Positions 22,901-33,808 of a DNA stretch of 64,000 bases are shown piece by piece. The stretch covers positions 1,061,583 through 1,125,582 of the forward strand of contig JYIP02000002.1 in the NCBI GenBank assembly GCA_001051155.2. The letters run 5' to 3'. Numbering within the stretch: position 1 is the first letter of the stretch; every line of letters begins with the position of its first letter. Position numbers and translations under genes: made by a program. Below the pieces are notes generated by a model. It was not told the origin of the DNA. It saw only the letters and a list, made by a program, of their open reading frames with translations, and ran no database searches. Source of the stretch: Chrysoporthe austroafricana (Eukaryota; Ascomycota; Sordariomycetes; Diaporthales; Cryphonectriaceae).

Positions 22901-24337
22901 ACTTCCTTTAACAACATCTTCAAGAATCTGGCCACCATCCAGCCCGGCTGGACAGACTTGTTCGCCTGGAAGCTACACGTCCGCTGTGACGACCCGGAGA
23001 ACCTGTGTCCGTGCGGTTCCGGGCCTATCGCGTACACGACTAATAAGGATGCGGACTCGGGTATAGCACGCATCAATTTCTGCCTGAAGTACTTCAACCT
23101 GCTCACGCTCGACGATAAGATGGTGTTTGCTTCCACATCTCTCCCTGTCGGGACCTACGCCAACGTCGCCAATTACCTGCAGAACCACGGCACTGTGTGG
23201 ATTCACGAGCTACTGCACATCGACTGGGTCTCCACGGCCAGTACGGACGCCAATATTGCTCATGTCGCGGATGTCAAGATACTAGTCAATTTTAACACCG
23301 GCAAAAGGTGGGAGACCGCCTACGGAGCCGCCATGGCTAAGATCCTGGCGCGTTTGGGTGCCAATACGGGTGGCTGGACCATGAAAAACGCCGATAGCAT
23401 CACCTTGTATGGATTCGCCAAGTACATCCAGAAAGCCCTGGGCAATGTCTACCCCCACCTACCGCTGGCCTCCAAGTCCCCGACCGGCATCAGCCTCGGC
23501 AACAACGATATCCTCTTCACCGCTGAGGACTTGTTTACCGTCTACGACAACGGCACCATCACGGAGCCCACCAACACGACGGTGCTGGACGAGTACTCAT
23601 GGAGCACGACTGAGGGTGTCTGCGCCAAGGCTGACGACGAGGACGGCGACCTGGATTCCTCGGACATCGTGACCATCGGCACCGACTTCGCCGTACAGTC
23701 TGAATTCCCCAGCGCCTACCTGTCCAGCTGGTCCTCGTGGGCCGGCCTGGAGACGGCGACATCGACGAGCGCCGCCGCCAGCGCGACGGCGACGTGGACC
23801 CTCGCCGTGTACAGCGATACGGACTGCTCGGGCGACTACTACTCGCTCGAGGGCCATAACGCCGACTCTAGTACCGACAGCTGCCTGGTGCTCCGGGGCG
23901 GCGACCTGAGCTCCGACGTGACGAGCACGGGCGTGTCGTGTCGCTGGTTCACAGACGGGGGCGACACGTGGGCCGACTGTGGCACGAGCACCCTGACGCA
24001 GCCCAAGTCGTGGCGCGTTGTGGGCGGCACGTGCACGGCGTACGACACGGACGACTGCTCCAGCGACGGGTACGAGGACGCGTACACGAGCGGCGAGGAC
24101 TGCCACAACTACGATGCCAGCCTGGACGACACGGAGACGTGGGTCTCGGTGCAGTGCGGGGCGAATGTTGATGTGAACGGCCTGCTGCAGTCCGTCGGCA
24201 ACGGCACGGTGGCGGCGACGGGGGCCGCGATGGCTGCGTCTGCGTCTACGCCTTCCCTGAGGGTGACGACGCCCACGGTGTCGAGTGCTTCTCAGCAGCC
24301 GACGCCTACCATCACGGCTGTGAGCAGCGTCTCTTGA
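19901..24337 (+). CDS. Secreted LysM/hevein/GH18 chitinase fused to an HExxH zincin-like domain
   Basis: Three exons (19901-21169, 21254-21633, 21730-24337) join in phase to 1,418 residues. In order: signal peptide; a Cys-containing N-terminal region (about 25-260); two LysM domains (about 265-316 and 330-385, e.g. CYTYTIQSGDYCSLLATNYY); a hevein-type chitin-binding motif with NPCPLNACCDIWGECGITPE created by the first splice; a GH18 barrel (about 474-820) with SFGGWSFS and the catalytic DGVDFDWE at 583-590 (acid Glu590). Up to here it is a typical killer-toxin-subunit-like group C fungal chitinase. The same exon then continues into a region with HELLH at 1042-1046 and flanks (ARINFCLKYFNL, TLYGFAKYIQKALG) like secreted fungal M35-type zincins, then a Cys-rich C-terminus with CRWFTDGGDTWADCG. 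It would bind and cleave chitin outside the cell; whether the zincin part is an active protease is inference. Confidence 0.88.
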
Positions 24338-25053
24338 CATCTTTCGCCTTAATAGGATCCCTTAGGTTTAAACTTACTCTTTTGAATTCTTGGGTGTTGA
24401 TGGGAGAGGCACTGCTGTGCAATTGAACGGCAGTTGAGACCGTCCCTTTGATAGTGTGGAAAAGTAAGCCTCGATAGAACATTCTCCCATGAGCCATAGA
24501 GAAGGATATCGCGTAGTCTTGCGTTTGGTATTATATGCTGTAGCTAGGGCAATTTGGACCTGAGCTGGGCTGGAGTGGGGCTTGCGATACTGCCTGCTTC
24601 ATTACGGCGAGTATATAGTGGGGACATAAGCTCAATAAGGGAGCAACAGATGTAAACTTCAGGTATACCATGAATTTTATCAACTAGTTGACTGTCTATT
24701 GCCCGTCTATACTGTCTTCCACTTTAGTGAACCCTCATCTATGTGGTATATGGTTCCCACCTATGTGAACTTCCTCTATCAGCCGCCAAAGTCCTCAACA
24801 AACAACATAGATCTATCAGCTCTTCCGCCGCGAGGGCCTCCAAACCTCAGGCGGAAAAGGCCACTAGTCTTGTATGTCTATCTCTGTGACAGATCAGGGA
24901 ATCCTTCATCTTCATGCATGCCGGTCAAATCGGGCCATCATAAGTGCAGACGGAACGCGCGTGAATGAATCAAATCAGTCCAACTGAACGCCGTAGCCTC
25001 GCAAACCGAAATTTTCCAGTCTTTTCGTCGTATGCGTCTTTTGCGGGAATCGC
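24338..25053. other. Convergent 3' region between the chitinase and EF-3
   Basis: Two plus- and minus-strand 3' ends meet here. AT-rich, no coding feature recognised. Confidence 0.5.
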
Positions 25054-28000
25054 TTAGTCATCCTCGTCAGAGAAGACCTCCTCACCCCTCTTGCGACGGG
25101 CCATACGCTCCTTCTTCTTCTTGCGTGCCTCGCTGTGAAATCTGTTAGCCGCTGCACTCGATACTGAATGGCGGATAAATAATGCCAAGAACTTACCTCG
25201 AGGTCAGCTTGGCCTTCTTCTTGGTGGAGACAATCTTGTTGCCCATGGCATCAAACTTCTCCTCCTCATCGTCGTCCTTCTTCTCCAGCCTTGGGCCGGA
25301 ACCCTGGCCCTGGACCCAGTTGTGGCCCGAAGGAGTCATCTTACCGTCCAGGACGGCCCAGACCTCCTCAGTGAGGTTCTGTGTGAACTCGGCGGCGTGA
25401 GAGATGATGATCACACCACCCTCGAACTTCTTGAGGGCCTTGGACAGAGCACCGAGAGAGTCACGGTCCAGGTAGTTGGTCGGCTCGTCAAGCACGATCA
25501 AGTGAGGACGCTGCCATGAGCAAGCAGCGAGGACAACCTTGACACGCTGACCACCGGACAGACCCTTCATACGCGAGTGAGACACCAGCTCAGCGTCCAG
25601 ACCGAAGTTCTCGCAGTGAGACTCGATCTCCTTGCGCACCAGGGGCCGGAACTGACCGGAGGCGAGGGCCTCCTTCATGTCCACCTCGGCGACCTGCTTC
25701 TGGTGGGAAGCCAGAAGCTCGGAACGAGCCAACCACTCGTTGTCAGCGGTCATCATGGGGACCCAGCGCTCGTTCTTCATGCCCACGTTCTCACCCAGGG
25801 CGAAGGAGCACTCGTACTCGTACGAGTTCTTAAGCTTTCTGCGCGAGTGGATGCCAATGACGCGACGCTGCGAGCCGTTGATCTTGAAGATCTTCTCAGC
25901 AGCCTTCTCGTCATCCTCGGTGATGATCTTGTTCGCACGGTCCATGGTCTCACGATCCTCACCGGTCTGGAAACGCCATTGAATGTACTCCGAAGGCGTC
26001 TTGTCCAGGTGGTTATCGATGTGGGCAAAAGCGTGCTGCTTGATGTACGCAATACGGATGTTCTCGTGCGACCAGATCTCACCCTCGGTGGGGATCAGCT
26101 CACCGCAGAGAACGTTGACCAGGGTAGATTTGCCGGCACCGTTGGGACCGATGACGGCAATACGGGAGCCCAGGGAGCACTGGAAGGTGATGTCCGAAAT
26201 CTGAGGCTTGGGGGTGTTGGGGTACTGGAAGCCCATCTTGTTGGCACGCAGGATGGCCTTGGCCTTGGTCTTGACACCATCGAGGAAACCAGGCTCAGGG
26301 AAGGAGAACTCCATCTCGGATGCGCCCAGCTCGAAGTACGACTTGGCAGCGGGGTTCTGCCTCACGAAGTCCTCCAGGTTGCCCTTGTACGTCTTGAGCT
26401 TGAAGCGCTCGTAGTTGACGATGTACTGGCACACGCGGTTCAGGAAACCAGAGTCGTGAGAGACCATGATGGACGTGCATGTGCTGTTCTTGAGGTAGTC
26501 CTCGAGCCAGGCCACGTTCTTGACATCCAAGTGGTTGGTGGGCTCGTCCAGCAGCAGAATATCGGGGTTCTCGAAGACGGCACGGCACAGAGCCAGCTTC
26601 ATCTTCCAACCACCGGACAGGGAAGTGATCTCACCCTTGATCATGGGCTCGGTGAAGCCGAAAGAAGTCAGCTTCTCCTCGACGTCCTTCTGGGTGGCTT
26701 CGACATTGGCAGCCTTCAGCTTCATCATGGTCCAGTCGATAGTCGTCATCTCAGTGTCGGCAGCATCAAGGTCGTGCTCAACGAACACGGTCTTGACCTC
26801 GGACTGCTTGGGGAAACCCTCGACCTGCTCGTTGTTGATGGCCCTCATCAGGGTGGACTTTCCGGCACCGTTGGGGCCGCAGAGACCGTAGCGACGGCCG
26901 CGGATAAGCTTGAGCTTAGTCTCGGTCAGAAGGATCTTGGCAGCGTAGGCGAGCGAGAACTCGGTCTCGCAGAGAACCTCGCCATCGTCCTCGATCTCCT
27001 CGACGGCCGCGACCTCACCAAGATCAGGCGAAGCAGCCTTCAGAAGGTCGGTGATGACAGACTCGGCATTGTCGTCGCCAACCAGGACAGCGACATAAGA
27101 CTTGGTGTTCCTGATCCAGTCCTTGGCGTCGGTCACCTTCTCGTCGATCAACTGACCGGCAATGGCGGCGACGTGCTTGAGCACAGGCTCAAACTTGTCG
27201 GCAGCCACGGCAGCGTGCTTGCCGGACAGGACACTCTTGAGCTTGGCCAGAACAACGTGAAGCTCGCTGTCGTGGCGGGCAGGAGGAATGACGCCGTCCT
27301 TGATGTCACCGACGCGGGCAAGGGTGTCCAGAGCCACCTTGGTCTTGCCACGGGCCTCGGGGTCGGCAATGTTCTCAAAGTTCTTCTGAAGAGCCGGCCA
27401 CATCTTGGGCAAGAAGGGGTTGACGATGTTGGGGTCGTCGACAAGCTTGCACATGTTGTCAACGATGACAGCCGACTTTCGCTTGATGGCGGTGTCACGC
27501 TCGTTGAGACCACGGTCCAGCAGAGGAACCATGAGTGCGAGGGTAGGCTGCTCAACGCGCTGGACGAAAGTCGTGGCACCCAGCGTGTGGATAGTCTCGG
27601 GGACATTCTCCGGCTTCGCAATACACTTGATGAGCTCGGGGATGAACCTCTCAATATCCCTGTTGGAGATCAGGGTGCAGAGCTTCTCCATGGCCTTGTA
27701 TGCGCGCTCCTTGACCTCCTTCTTGGTGTCCCACATGGCCTCGGAAATGACGGGCAGGAGTTCGGGGACGCGGAAGGTTGTCTGCAGAGGAGCGGTGCTG
27801 ATGAGCTTGTCGAGTATGTCCAGAGCAAGCATCTTCTCGGGCCACTTCAGCGCATCCTTGATGGACTTGCCAAGAGGCTCAATGATGGTCTTGATAGAGT
27901 TGGGGTTGATGGCCTCGGCAATCGCCAGGCCAGCGGCGAAAGCGGCATTCTTGACAGCAGTGATCTTGTCGCCAGCGGCGGCAAGAACACCGGGCAGGAG

Positions 28001-28726
28001 TTGTGCCAGGAAAGGCTCAACGTGTGGGGAGACCTGGGAGTGGCGGGCAACGGCCTCGATGGCGCTCAGAGCCTTCTCGCGAGCGGTGGCATCCTTCTTG
28101 TTGGCAAGTTGCTTGCTCAGAGCCTCGACGGTCCTAACCAGGTTGATTCCTCAAGTCAGCCACTGAAAATTTGGTTGGGGACGCTATAGGCAATAGCGCT
28201 GTATGATACCGCTCTGCCGCCAAAAAGACCTGCTGCGCGGGGAAACCTTCAGGGACCGACAGCCTGTGGCCCGCTAAGCATGCGCTGGGCCAGTCGGTCC
28301 CGCCGCAGATTGCCACCATCAAGCCAGCAAATAGATTTGATTCGCGAGGAACCAACCAGTTCGACACGGCGACGGCGCGAAAAGTGGGGCAGAATAGGTA
28401 TTCCCAGTGCAGGCTGTCCCGCATCGGGCTCTCCAACAGACTTTTCTTTCCCATAGGAGAGCCTGACACAGGAGAGCCTCCTACATGGGGGCGCCCACAC
28501 CGAGGCCATCCCACAGCAGCCGTGGCAGAGAGGGCATCGGGGTATCTTTCAGGCTCTGGTTTTGAACTCACTTGATAGGGACGTCGAAGTCCACAATATC
28601 GCCGTTGATGAAAGAGGCCAGGTCATTCGAGGCACCCTTGATGGCGTCGACCTCCTTGGAGACGGTGAGCTTCTGCATCAAGTCGTCGAGGACCTTGATG
28701 CTCTGAGCAGTCTCTTTTGCGGCCAT
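25054..28726 (-). CDS. TEF3: Translation elongation factor 3 (ABC-F ATPase)
   Basis: Three exons, 28572-28726, 25197-28133 and 25054-25132, give 1,056 residues, the usual length of fungal EF-3. In order: N-terminal HEAT repeats (about 5-320); ABC1 with Walker A GPNGAGKSTL (about 465), signature LSGGWKMKLALCRAV and Walker B ILLLDEPTNHLD; ABC2 with GPNGAGKSTL (about 710), a chromodomain-like insert (YIQWRFQTGEDRE to RSELLASHQKQ), signature LSGGQRVKVVL and LIVLDEPTNYLD; and a Lys/Arg-rich tail ending SDEDD. EF-3 is a fungus-specific ribosome ATPase that helps release deacyl-tRNA from the E site and load eEF1A ternary complex at the A site. The first intron is long (438 nt, 28134-28571); the last is 64 nt and hides the basic tail in a separate 79-nt exon. 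Start: MAAKETAQSIKVLDDLMQKL. Confidence 0.97.
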
Positions 28727-30870
28727 CTTGAATGTGTGGGTTTGTCGTGTCGCAGAGAGGAGATTCTACCGGAGACGGGAGGGAAGAAGGATTGTCGGCG
28801 ATCGCTTCTATTCAAAGATGCGACAGACAGGACTGGAGAGGTCTGGAGAGGTCGATGGAGGGTCGATCTCTCTGACTGTTCTGGACGGTTTTTCCTGTCG
28901 GGCGGGCTGTCTTCTCTTGGAGGAGAAAAGGCAGTCCTGGAACGAGAAAACCGCTGACTCTAGTCCGTGGGTTTAAGAGGCTGGTCTGCTGGTGACAGAC
29001 AGGCGGATGAAGATAAAGGAAAGAAGGTGGGAGGGTGTCAGAGTGGGAGGAAGAGCAGTGGGTGCGATAATAGAGGGGCGGCAGACATTTAAGTATGGGG
29101 CACCGAGAGAATGGCCCATGAAATTTTTTTTTTTGCCGCACGTTCTGAAGACTTACTGATGGACGGTGGCCACCTAGTGGGAGGCCCGGCCTTGGTCTGT
29201 GCGGGAGGCCAGGATTACCCCACCACTGATTGGCTTCCTCTCCCATGTCGATGTCAGATGTGCGACGACAAGGTTATGCCACATCCCACTATATACTCCA
29301 GAAGATTATCCTACAACCGCCATGGCATCTGAAGGCCTCTTCTCCCCCCTTCCCCTTCCCCCCAGCTCGAGCTCCGGAAATCCCACAGCAGCGGACTCAC
29401 CCTCCGCAGAGCGCGCTGTGGTTGTCCTGTGGGGGAGGCTATCTCAAGACATCTACCTCCCCGGCGAAGAAGGCAACGTATCCCGCCCCCTCGGGTCTGC
29501 ATCTCTGCTGATGCGACCTGGCATCTTATCTGCTTATCGCATGTAGGGCTAGGCCTGAAGAGGTTCTAGATCAGGGCGGTGAGACTGGACCTCATGCAGC
29601 ATATCAAGAATAAAACGAAACCCTAGGGGCCTCAGAACGAAAGGTTTCTTCACTGCCTCGCTGCAATGCGATGTGCCCTAGCACCTACTGGGTCTACCTA
29701 GTTTGCATATAAGCCGGACCACTGCCCAAGTCCTGCTCAGGGCTTCCGCAGATCTCGCCGGTGAGCCACCTGTGGTTGCGCTCGTGATCTACGGCGAAGC
29801 GTCCTGCACTTGGAGACCCTAGAGCGATGCTGCTCTGACGCGAAGATGTCCTCCGCCATCGTTGCCTGCGCCAGATACCACCACAGCAGGTATGCGGTGC
29901 AGGTTCTCGTTACTGCGTCCGAATTCCAGCATGTGTCATGTCCAAAACACTCGACAGGCCAGAGACAGGCATGGATGTGCTGTCGGCGTCGAGATGTCGC
30001 CTCCCACAGCCACTCGGGTCGAGTCCCCACGCCACGGGTACCCCGAGCCGACTTGACGGATAAGGCCTGGGTCGTCACGTCAGAGGCATGGCCCCAAATA
30101 TGGAAGCCGAGCGTCCGTCTAGATGGGCATTTGCAAACAGCCCTTGCCTCTTGCTCCTTACTGCGCATTGCTATGTATGTATTATGCAGGGTCTAGCTGG
30201 GGCCAGGATGATCGGATCCGGACAGGTGGCCAACTCTGTCCTGCTGCCCGACCCAGCATTGGGCGACTATGCCCGACCTCCAGGGCGAGGACGTTCTCGG
30301 CTGGCAGAACGCAGGGCTGGCCGCCCGTCCATCTCGACGTGGCAGTGTCTCAAAAATAGATGCGTGTCAGCACCGTCAGCTCAGCCCGTCCTTCCAGCTT
30401 CCGCCCTCTGAGTGTGTGTGCGCGCGTGTGTGTGCGTGCGAGCGAGGGGTCGCACAGATCCCACATCCTTCCCACCGCCCTTTTCTTTATCCTGCATCCT
30501 TCAGGGCGGCATCCTGTGCTGTTCCCGAATCTGGGGCTCGCCGGATGGGCCCCGCTGTTTCAGGGGTCCTCGCCGACTTTTTTCGCGGGGTCCCCAACTC
30601 CTTTGTTTCACGAGCCGCGGCGCATTCTAAGTTTTTTGATTTTTTTTTTTTTTAAACCTATTGAATTTTTTGGTTCTACGTCAGCCTCCTCGAGGCTCAT
30701 TCAGCCCGTGTCACATGGGAGTCGTTCACGGAAAAGGTTTTAGGGTATTGCAGCACCTAAGTTAAACTCCAACACACTCCCAAAGGCAACTTTGCGGACG
30801 CACATGCTAAATGCTGAATTTCGCCGGGCACCAGTCCCTGGCAGGGTATCTCAATTCATCAGAGGCGCAT
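28727..30870. other. 2.1-kb intergenic region
   Basis: The first few hundred bases are the EF-3 promoter (minus strand). A (TG/CG) dinucleotide run lies near 30413-30445 and a T run near 30640-30653. Several ORFs of 60-145 codons on both strands overlap one another and show no domain; none is accepted. Confidence 0.5.
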
Positions 30871-31800
30871 CTACAGAATCTGAACCGCCTGTAGCACATA
30901 CACCAGTCCCAAACCCGTCAACGCAACTATCCCACCGGCTCCGAGCCCAGTGGACCCTTCCGTGCTACTAGCTGACGTCGACGACGAGGACGACGAGGAG
31001 CCCCCTGACGACGTCAACCCGCTCGTGGTGCCGGAACTCGAACTCGAGCTCGTCGCGCCCGCTGCTGCCGTGCCCGTGCTCGTCTCGGTAGCATTGGCGC
31101 TCCCCGTCGTGTCTGCGCTCGTCAGCTTGGACCAGGTCGCGTACTCGGTGCTCTCCGCCTGCTTGAGCGTCACGTCGAACGGGCCGTACAGCTCCCCCTG
31201 CAGCGTGTGGTCGCTCAGCTGGGTGTCCACGTCGTCGGGGCTCGGGACGGCTGTCAGCGCGTACGCGTAGCTGAACGTCGCGCTACCCTTGCTAACGTCG
31301 CTCTTAAACGAGTCCGCGACGATGCACCCGCCGCACACGAACGTCGCGGCGACGTGGGTGTCGTTGACGAAGGTCCCCGCGGGGATCGGGGTGATGGTGA
31401 TGTTGGACGCCGTGTAGAGGTTCGCGCCGTTGGAGACCTCGTAGCCGGTCGCGATCCGCGGCGAGACCAGCACGGTGTCCGTCTTGGTCGTGTCGGGCCA
31501 CGCGGCGATCATGAGGTAGCCCGTCATCTCGCTGCCGAAGTCGATGCCCCCCCAGCCGCCGCCGTTCTTGAGCGGCGATACGATCTGTGCGATGAGGTCC
31601 GTCGTGGGCGTGGCGGGCAGGGCCATGCCGAACTTGAAGCCCGTGGTCGACTCGTAGCCCAGGAAGGTGATATTTGTCTTGGAGTCGGTGTACTGGCTAG
31701 CGGACGGGTTGCCATCGTTGCTCCTCCTGCTCAGGAGGCCCGCCGCGGCGCCCGAAACCGACAGGGCGAGGGCCGTGGTGGCTGTGTGTAGGAAATGCAT
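30871..31800 (-). CDS. Secreted AA8-like heme (CDH cytochrome/DOMON) protein, probably GPI-anchored
   Basis: Single exon, 309 residues. A signal peptide (MHFLHTATTALALSVSGAAA) is followed by a domain (about 30-225) resembling the cytochrome domain of cellobiose dehydrogenase: GFKFGMALPATPTTDLIAQI early, GGWGGIDFGSEMTGYLMIAA carrying a Met suited to heme ligation, the disulphide pair CGGC, and SDHTLQGELYGPFDV carrying the candidate His ligand. A Ser/Thr/Gly-rich stalk (about 235-285) leads to a terminal hydrophobic segment, a GPI-anchor pattern. AA8 modules are b-type cytochromes that shuttle electrons, for example to lytic polysaccharide monooxygenases. No dehydrogenase flavodomain is attached, so its electron donor is unknown. 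The ATG at 31800 is preferred to an upstream in-frame ATG because it begins the signal peptide. Confidence 0.82.
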   Translation of the reverse strand: MHFLHTATTALALSVSGAAAGLLSRRSNDGNPSASQYTDSKTNITFLGYESTTGFKFGMALPATPTTDLIAQIVSPLKNGGGWGGIDFGSEMTGYLMIAAWPDTTKTDTVLVSPRIATGYEVSNGANLYTASNITITPIPAGTFVNDTHVAATFVCGGCIVADSFKSDVSKGSATFSYAYALTAVPSPDDVDTQLSDHTLQGELYGPFDVTLKQAESTEYATWSKLTSADTTGSANATETSTGTAAAGATSSSSSSGTTSGLTSSGGSSSSSSSTSASSTEGSTGLGAGGIVALTGLGLVYVLQAVQIL

Positions 31801-32452
31801 CTTGCCTGGGCTGAACTGAAGTGAAGAAATTGGCCAGCAATTTTCGGCAGTGAAATTAAAAAGGCCAGAAAAAGAAGGAAAAGCACGAGGTAAGAAGTGA
31901 AAACCAAACCCAGCTGTCCAAACGGTCTCGCTCGAGACCTTCGAGGCTCTTCGTCGTTTACTTATATGGCTGCGGCCTTGCAAGGCCATTGTGGTGGATT
32001 TCGCGGTGGATCCAAGCCTGTTTTCAAGGGCAGCCTGCGCGGCTGGATCCATTGGCCGTGAGCTGCCCGTTTCGAACAAGGGGCTTTGGTGCCACATACA
32101 GCCACATGCAGTGGATTGTTTCGAAGCCCGACGAACAACAAGGGATACTGTGTAATGGCGGTAATCTGTTTGGACGTTCTCCCTTGAGGTGTGTTCCCCT
32201 AAATCTGTGTTGATTGGCAGGCGGCTCTTCCTGTGCTATCTAGATCCGCATCTCGAGATCTGGTCGTCGCGAGCGGGGTTCATGCTTTCAGAAACGACAT
32301 CGTTTTGGGCGGGCCCCTCAAACTGCATTCGTGGAGGGCAGACAGGATTCTTTCGTCATAATTGCTCTACAGTCTAAGAGCCGTGCCCGTCCTTGTCGCG
32401 TTCCCTCAGTGCCACACCCTATTCACAGTGCACATCACTAGACGTCGCGAAT
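31801..32452. other. Divergent promoter region between the AA8 gene and the SDR gene
   Basis: Two divergent starts lie about 650 nt apart. The part next to the AA8 start has a GA-rich leader (complement C/T-rich). No coding feature seen. Confidence 0.5.
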
Positions 32453-33295
32453 ATGCAGCTCGGGCTCACAGGGAAGGTCGTCCTGGTGACAGGTATGCAT
32501 GGGACCTCATGGGTGCCAGATCCGATTACAGAGAAACAGAGCCTCACTAACACCTATTCCCTAGGCGGCACGAAATCCATCGGCCTCGCCGCCGTCAAGG
32601 CCTTCCACAAAGAAGGCGCCATCGTGTACTTCTGCTCCCGCACGGCCGCCGACGTCGAGAAAACCGTGCAGGCTCTGTCTGCCACGCCATCGCCTGGCGA
32701 GGCCCACGGCTCTGTCGTAGACATTAGCGTGCCCGACGCCATTAAGACCTGGGTTGCCTCCATCGCGGGGAAGCACGGCGGCCGCATCGACGTCGTCGTG
32801 TCCAACGTGTCCGCGCTCACAACCCCTGACACGCCGGAGAGCTGGGACAAGGCCTACCAGACGGACATTAAGGGGACGTACACGCTCATCGATGCCGCCC
32901 TCCCCCACCTGAAGCAGGCGAGGGGCAACATCGTCAACATATCGTCCGTGTCGGGCCGCTATATCGACTTCACCGGGCCGGGTCCCTATGGCGCGTGCAA
33001 GGCCGCGCTGCTGCAATATGTCAGCCACCTGGGCCACACCCTTGCCAAGGATGGCGTGAGGGCCAACTCGGTGAGCCCGGGGAATATCTATGTAGAGGGT
33101 GGGTTCTGGGGAAATGCGAAAAAGGACATGCCGGAGTTCTTCGCGGACCGGCTAGCGGAGAACCCCATGGGGAGGATGGGCACGGCGGAGGAGGTCGCTG
33201 ATGCGGTCTTGTTTCTCGCCAGTGAGAGGGCGAGCTTTGTCAATGCCGCAAACTTGTTGGTCGATGGGGCCGTGAGCCCCGGAGTACAGTTCTGA
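32453..33295 (+). CDS. Short-chain dehydrogenase/reductase (classical SDR)
   Basis: Two exons, 32453-32492 and 32565-33295, give 256 residues. The 72-nt intron has no stop and is a multiple of three, so a read-through ORF also exists; splicing is preferred because it rebuilds the cofactor motif LTGKVVLVTGGTKSIG (TGxxxGxG). Other features: VVVSNVSA at the NNAG position, the Ser in VNISSVSG, and the catalytic YxxxK as YGACK, then VRANSVSPGNI. The length is standard for a classical NAD(P)H-dependent SDR. Cofactor preference and substrate cannot be set from sequence alone. Upstream is the divergent AA8 gene. Confidence 0.92.
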   Translation: MQLGLTGKVVLVTGMHGTSWVPDPITEKQSLTNTYSLGGTKSIGLAAVKAFHKEGAIVYFCSRTAADVEKTVQALSATPSPGEAHGSVVDISVPDAIKTWVASIAGKHGGRIDVVVSNVSALTTPDTPESWDKAYQTDIKGTYTLIDAALPHLKQARGNIVNISSVSGRYIDFTGPGPYGACKAALLQYVSHLGHTLAKDGVRANSVSPGNIYVEGGFWGNAKKDMPEFFADRLAENPMGRMGTAEEVADAVLFLASERASFVNAANLLVDGAVSPGVQF

Positions 33296-33808
33296 GGACG
33301 AAATAGCTTCGATCGGGAGATCCGGTCCTGGGGAGTCATCGGCGTGAGCTCATGGAGCTGTTCCAATTTCAGGTGAGCCACGCGGTATGATATTTTCTGG
33401 AGGAATTGATACGGTTGCTGTACCTAGACGGTCAACTCCAGTCGAAAAAAGTTGGACCTTTCAACCAGAATGACACGTCTTGCGGCCAATCTATTTATTA
33501 CGAGCTTGACTCAAGGATTCGACTCCAGAGCTCTTCTACAGTCAACTTCACGTACTGTGAGTATCTATGTACTTGTGTCGCAATATGCCATGGTAGTGAG
33601 GACTCCTGAGGGTTTCTTACTCAAGTCTTTGTCTTTATAACCTGTGTATTCAGTCTCCGGAAGCGGTGTAGGAATATTCGGTTCTTTGATGCCGTCACAG
33701 AACGTTTCTTGTCTTTTTTTTTGCTTTGTTCAAGCAATACAGCGAATCCGAGGATATGTTTACATATTCAATCAGCTCCTCATCTATTTACCGATATATC
33801 CTTGGTCA
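33296..33808. other. Intergenic, AT-rich
   Basis: Stretch between the SDR stop and the start proposed for the HELAHAL gene. No feature recognised. Confidence 0.5.

Noticed and set aside
25577..28189. 870-codon plus-strand ORF opposite elongation factor 3
   Set aside because: It lies wholly antisense to a gene with complete, conserved ABC motifs; its Leu/Val/Gly-rich translation is the normal shadow of GC-rich codons.
32493..32564. Retaining the 72-nt insert in the SDR as coding
   Set aside because: It interrupts the TGxxxGxG cofactor motif and has canonical GT-AG ends, so it is an intron despite being in frame.
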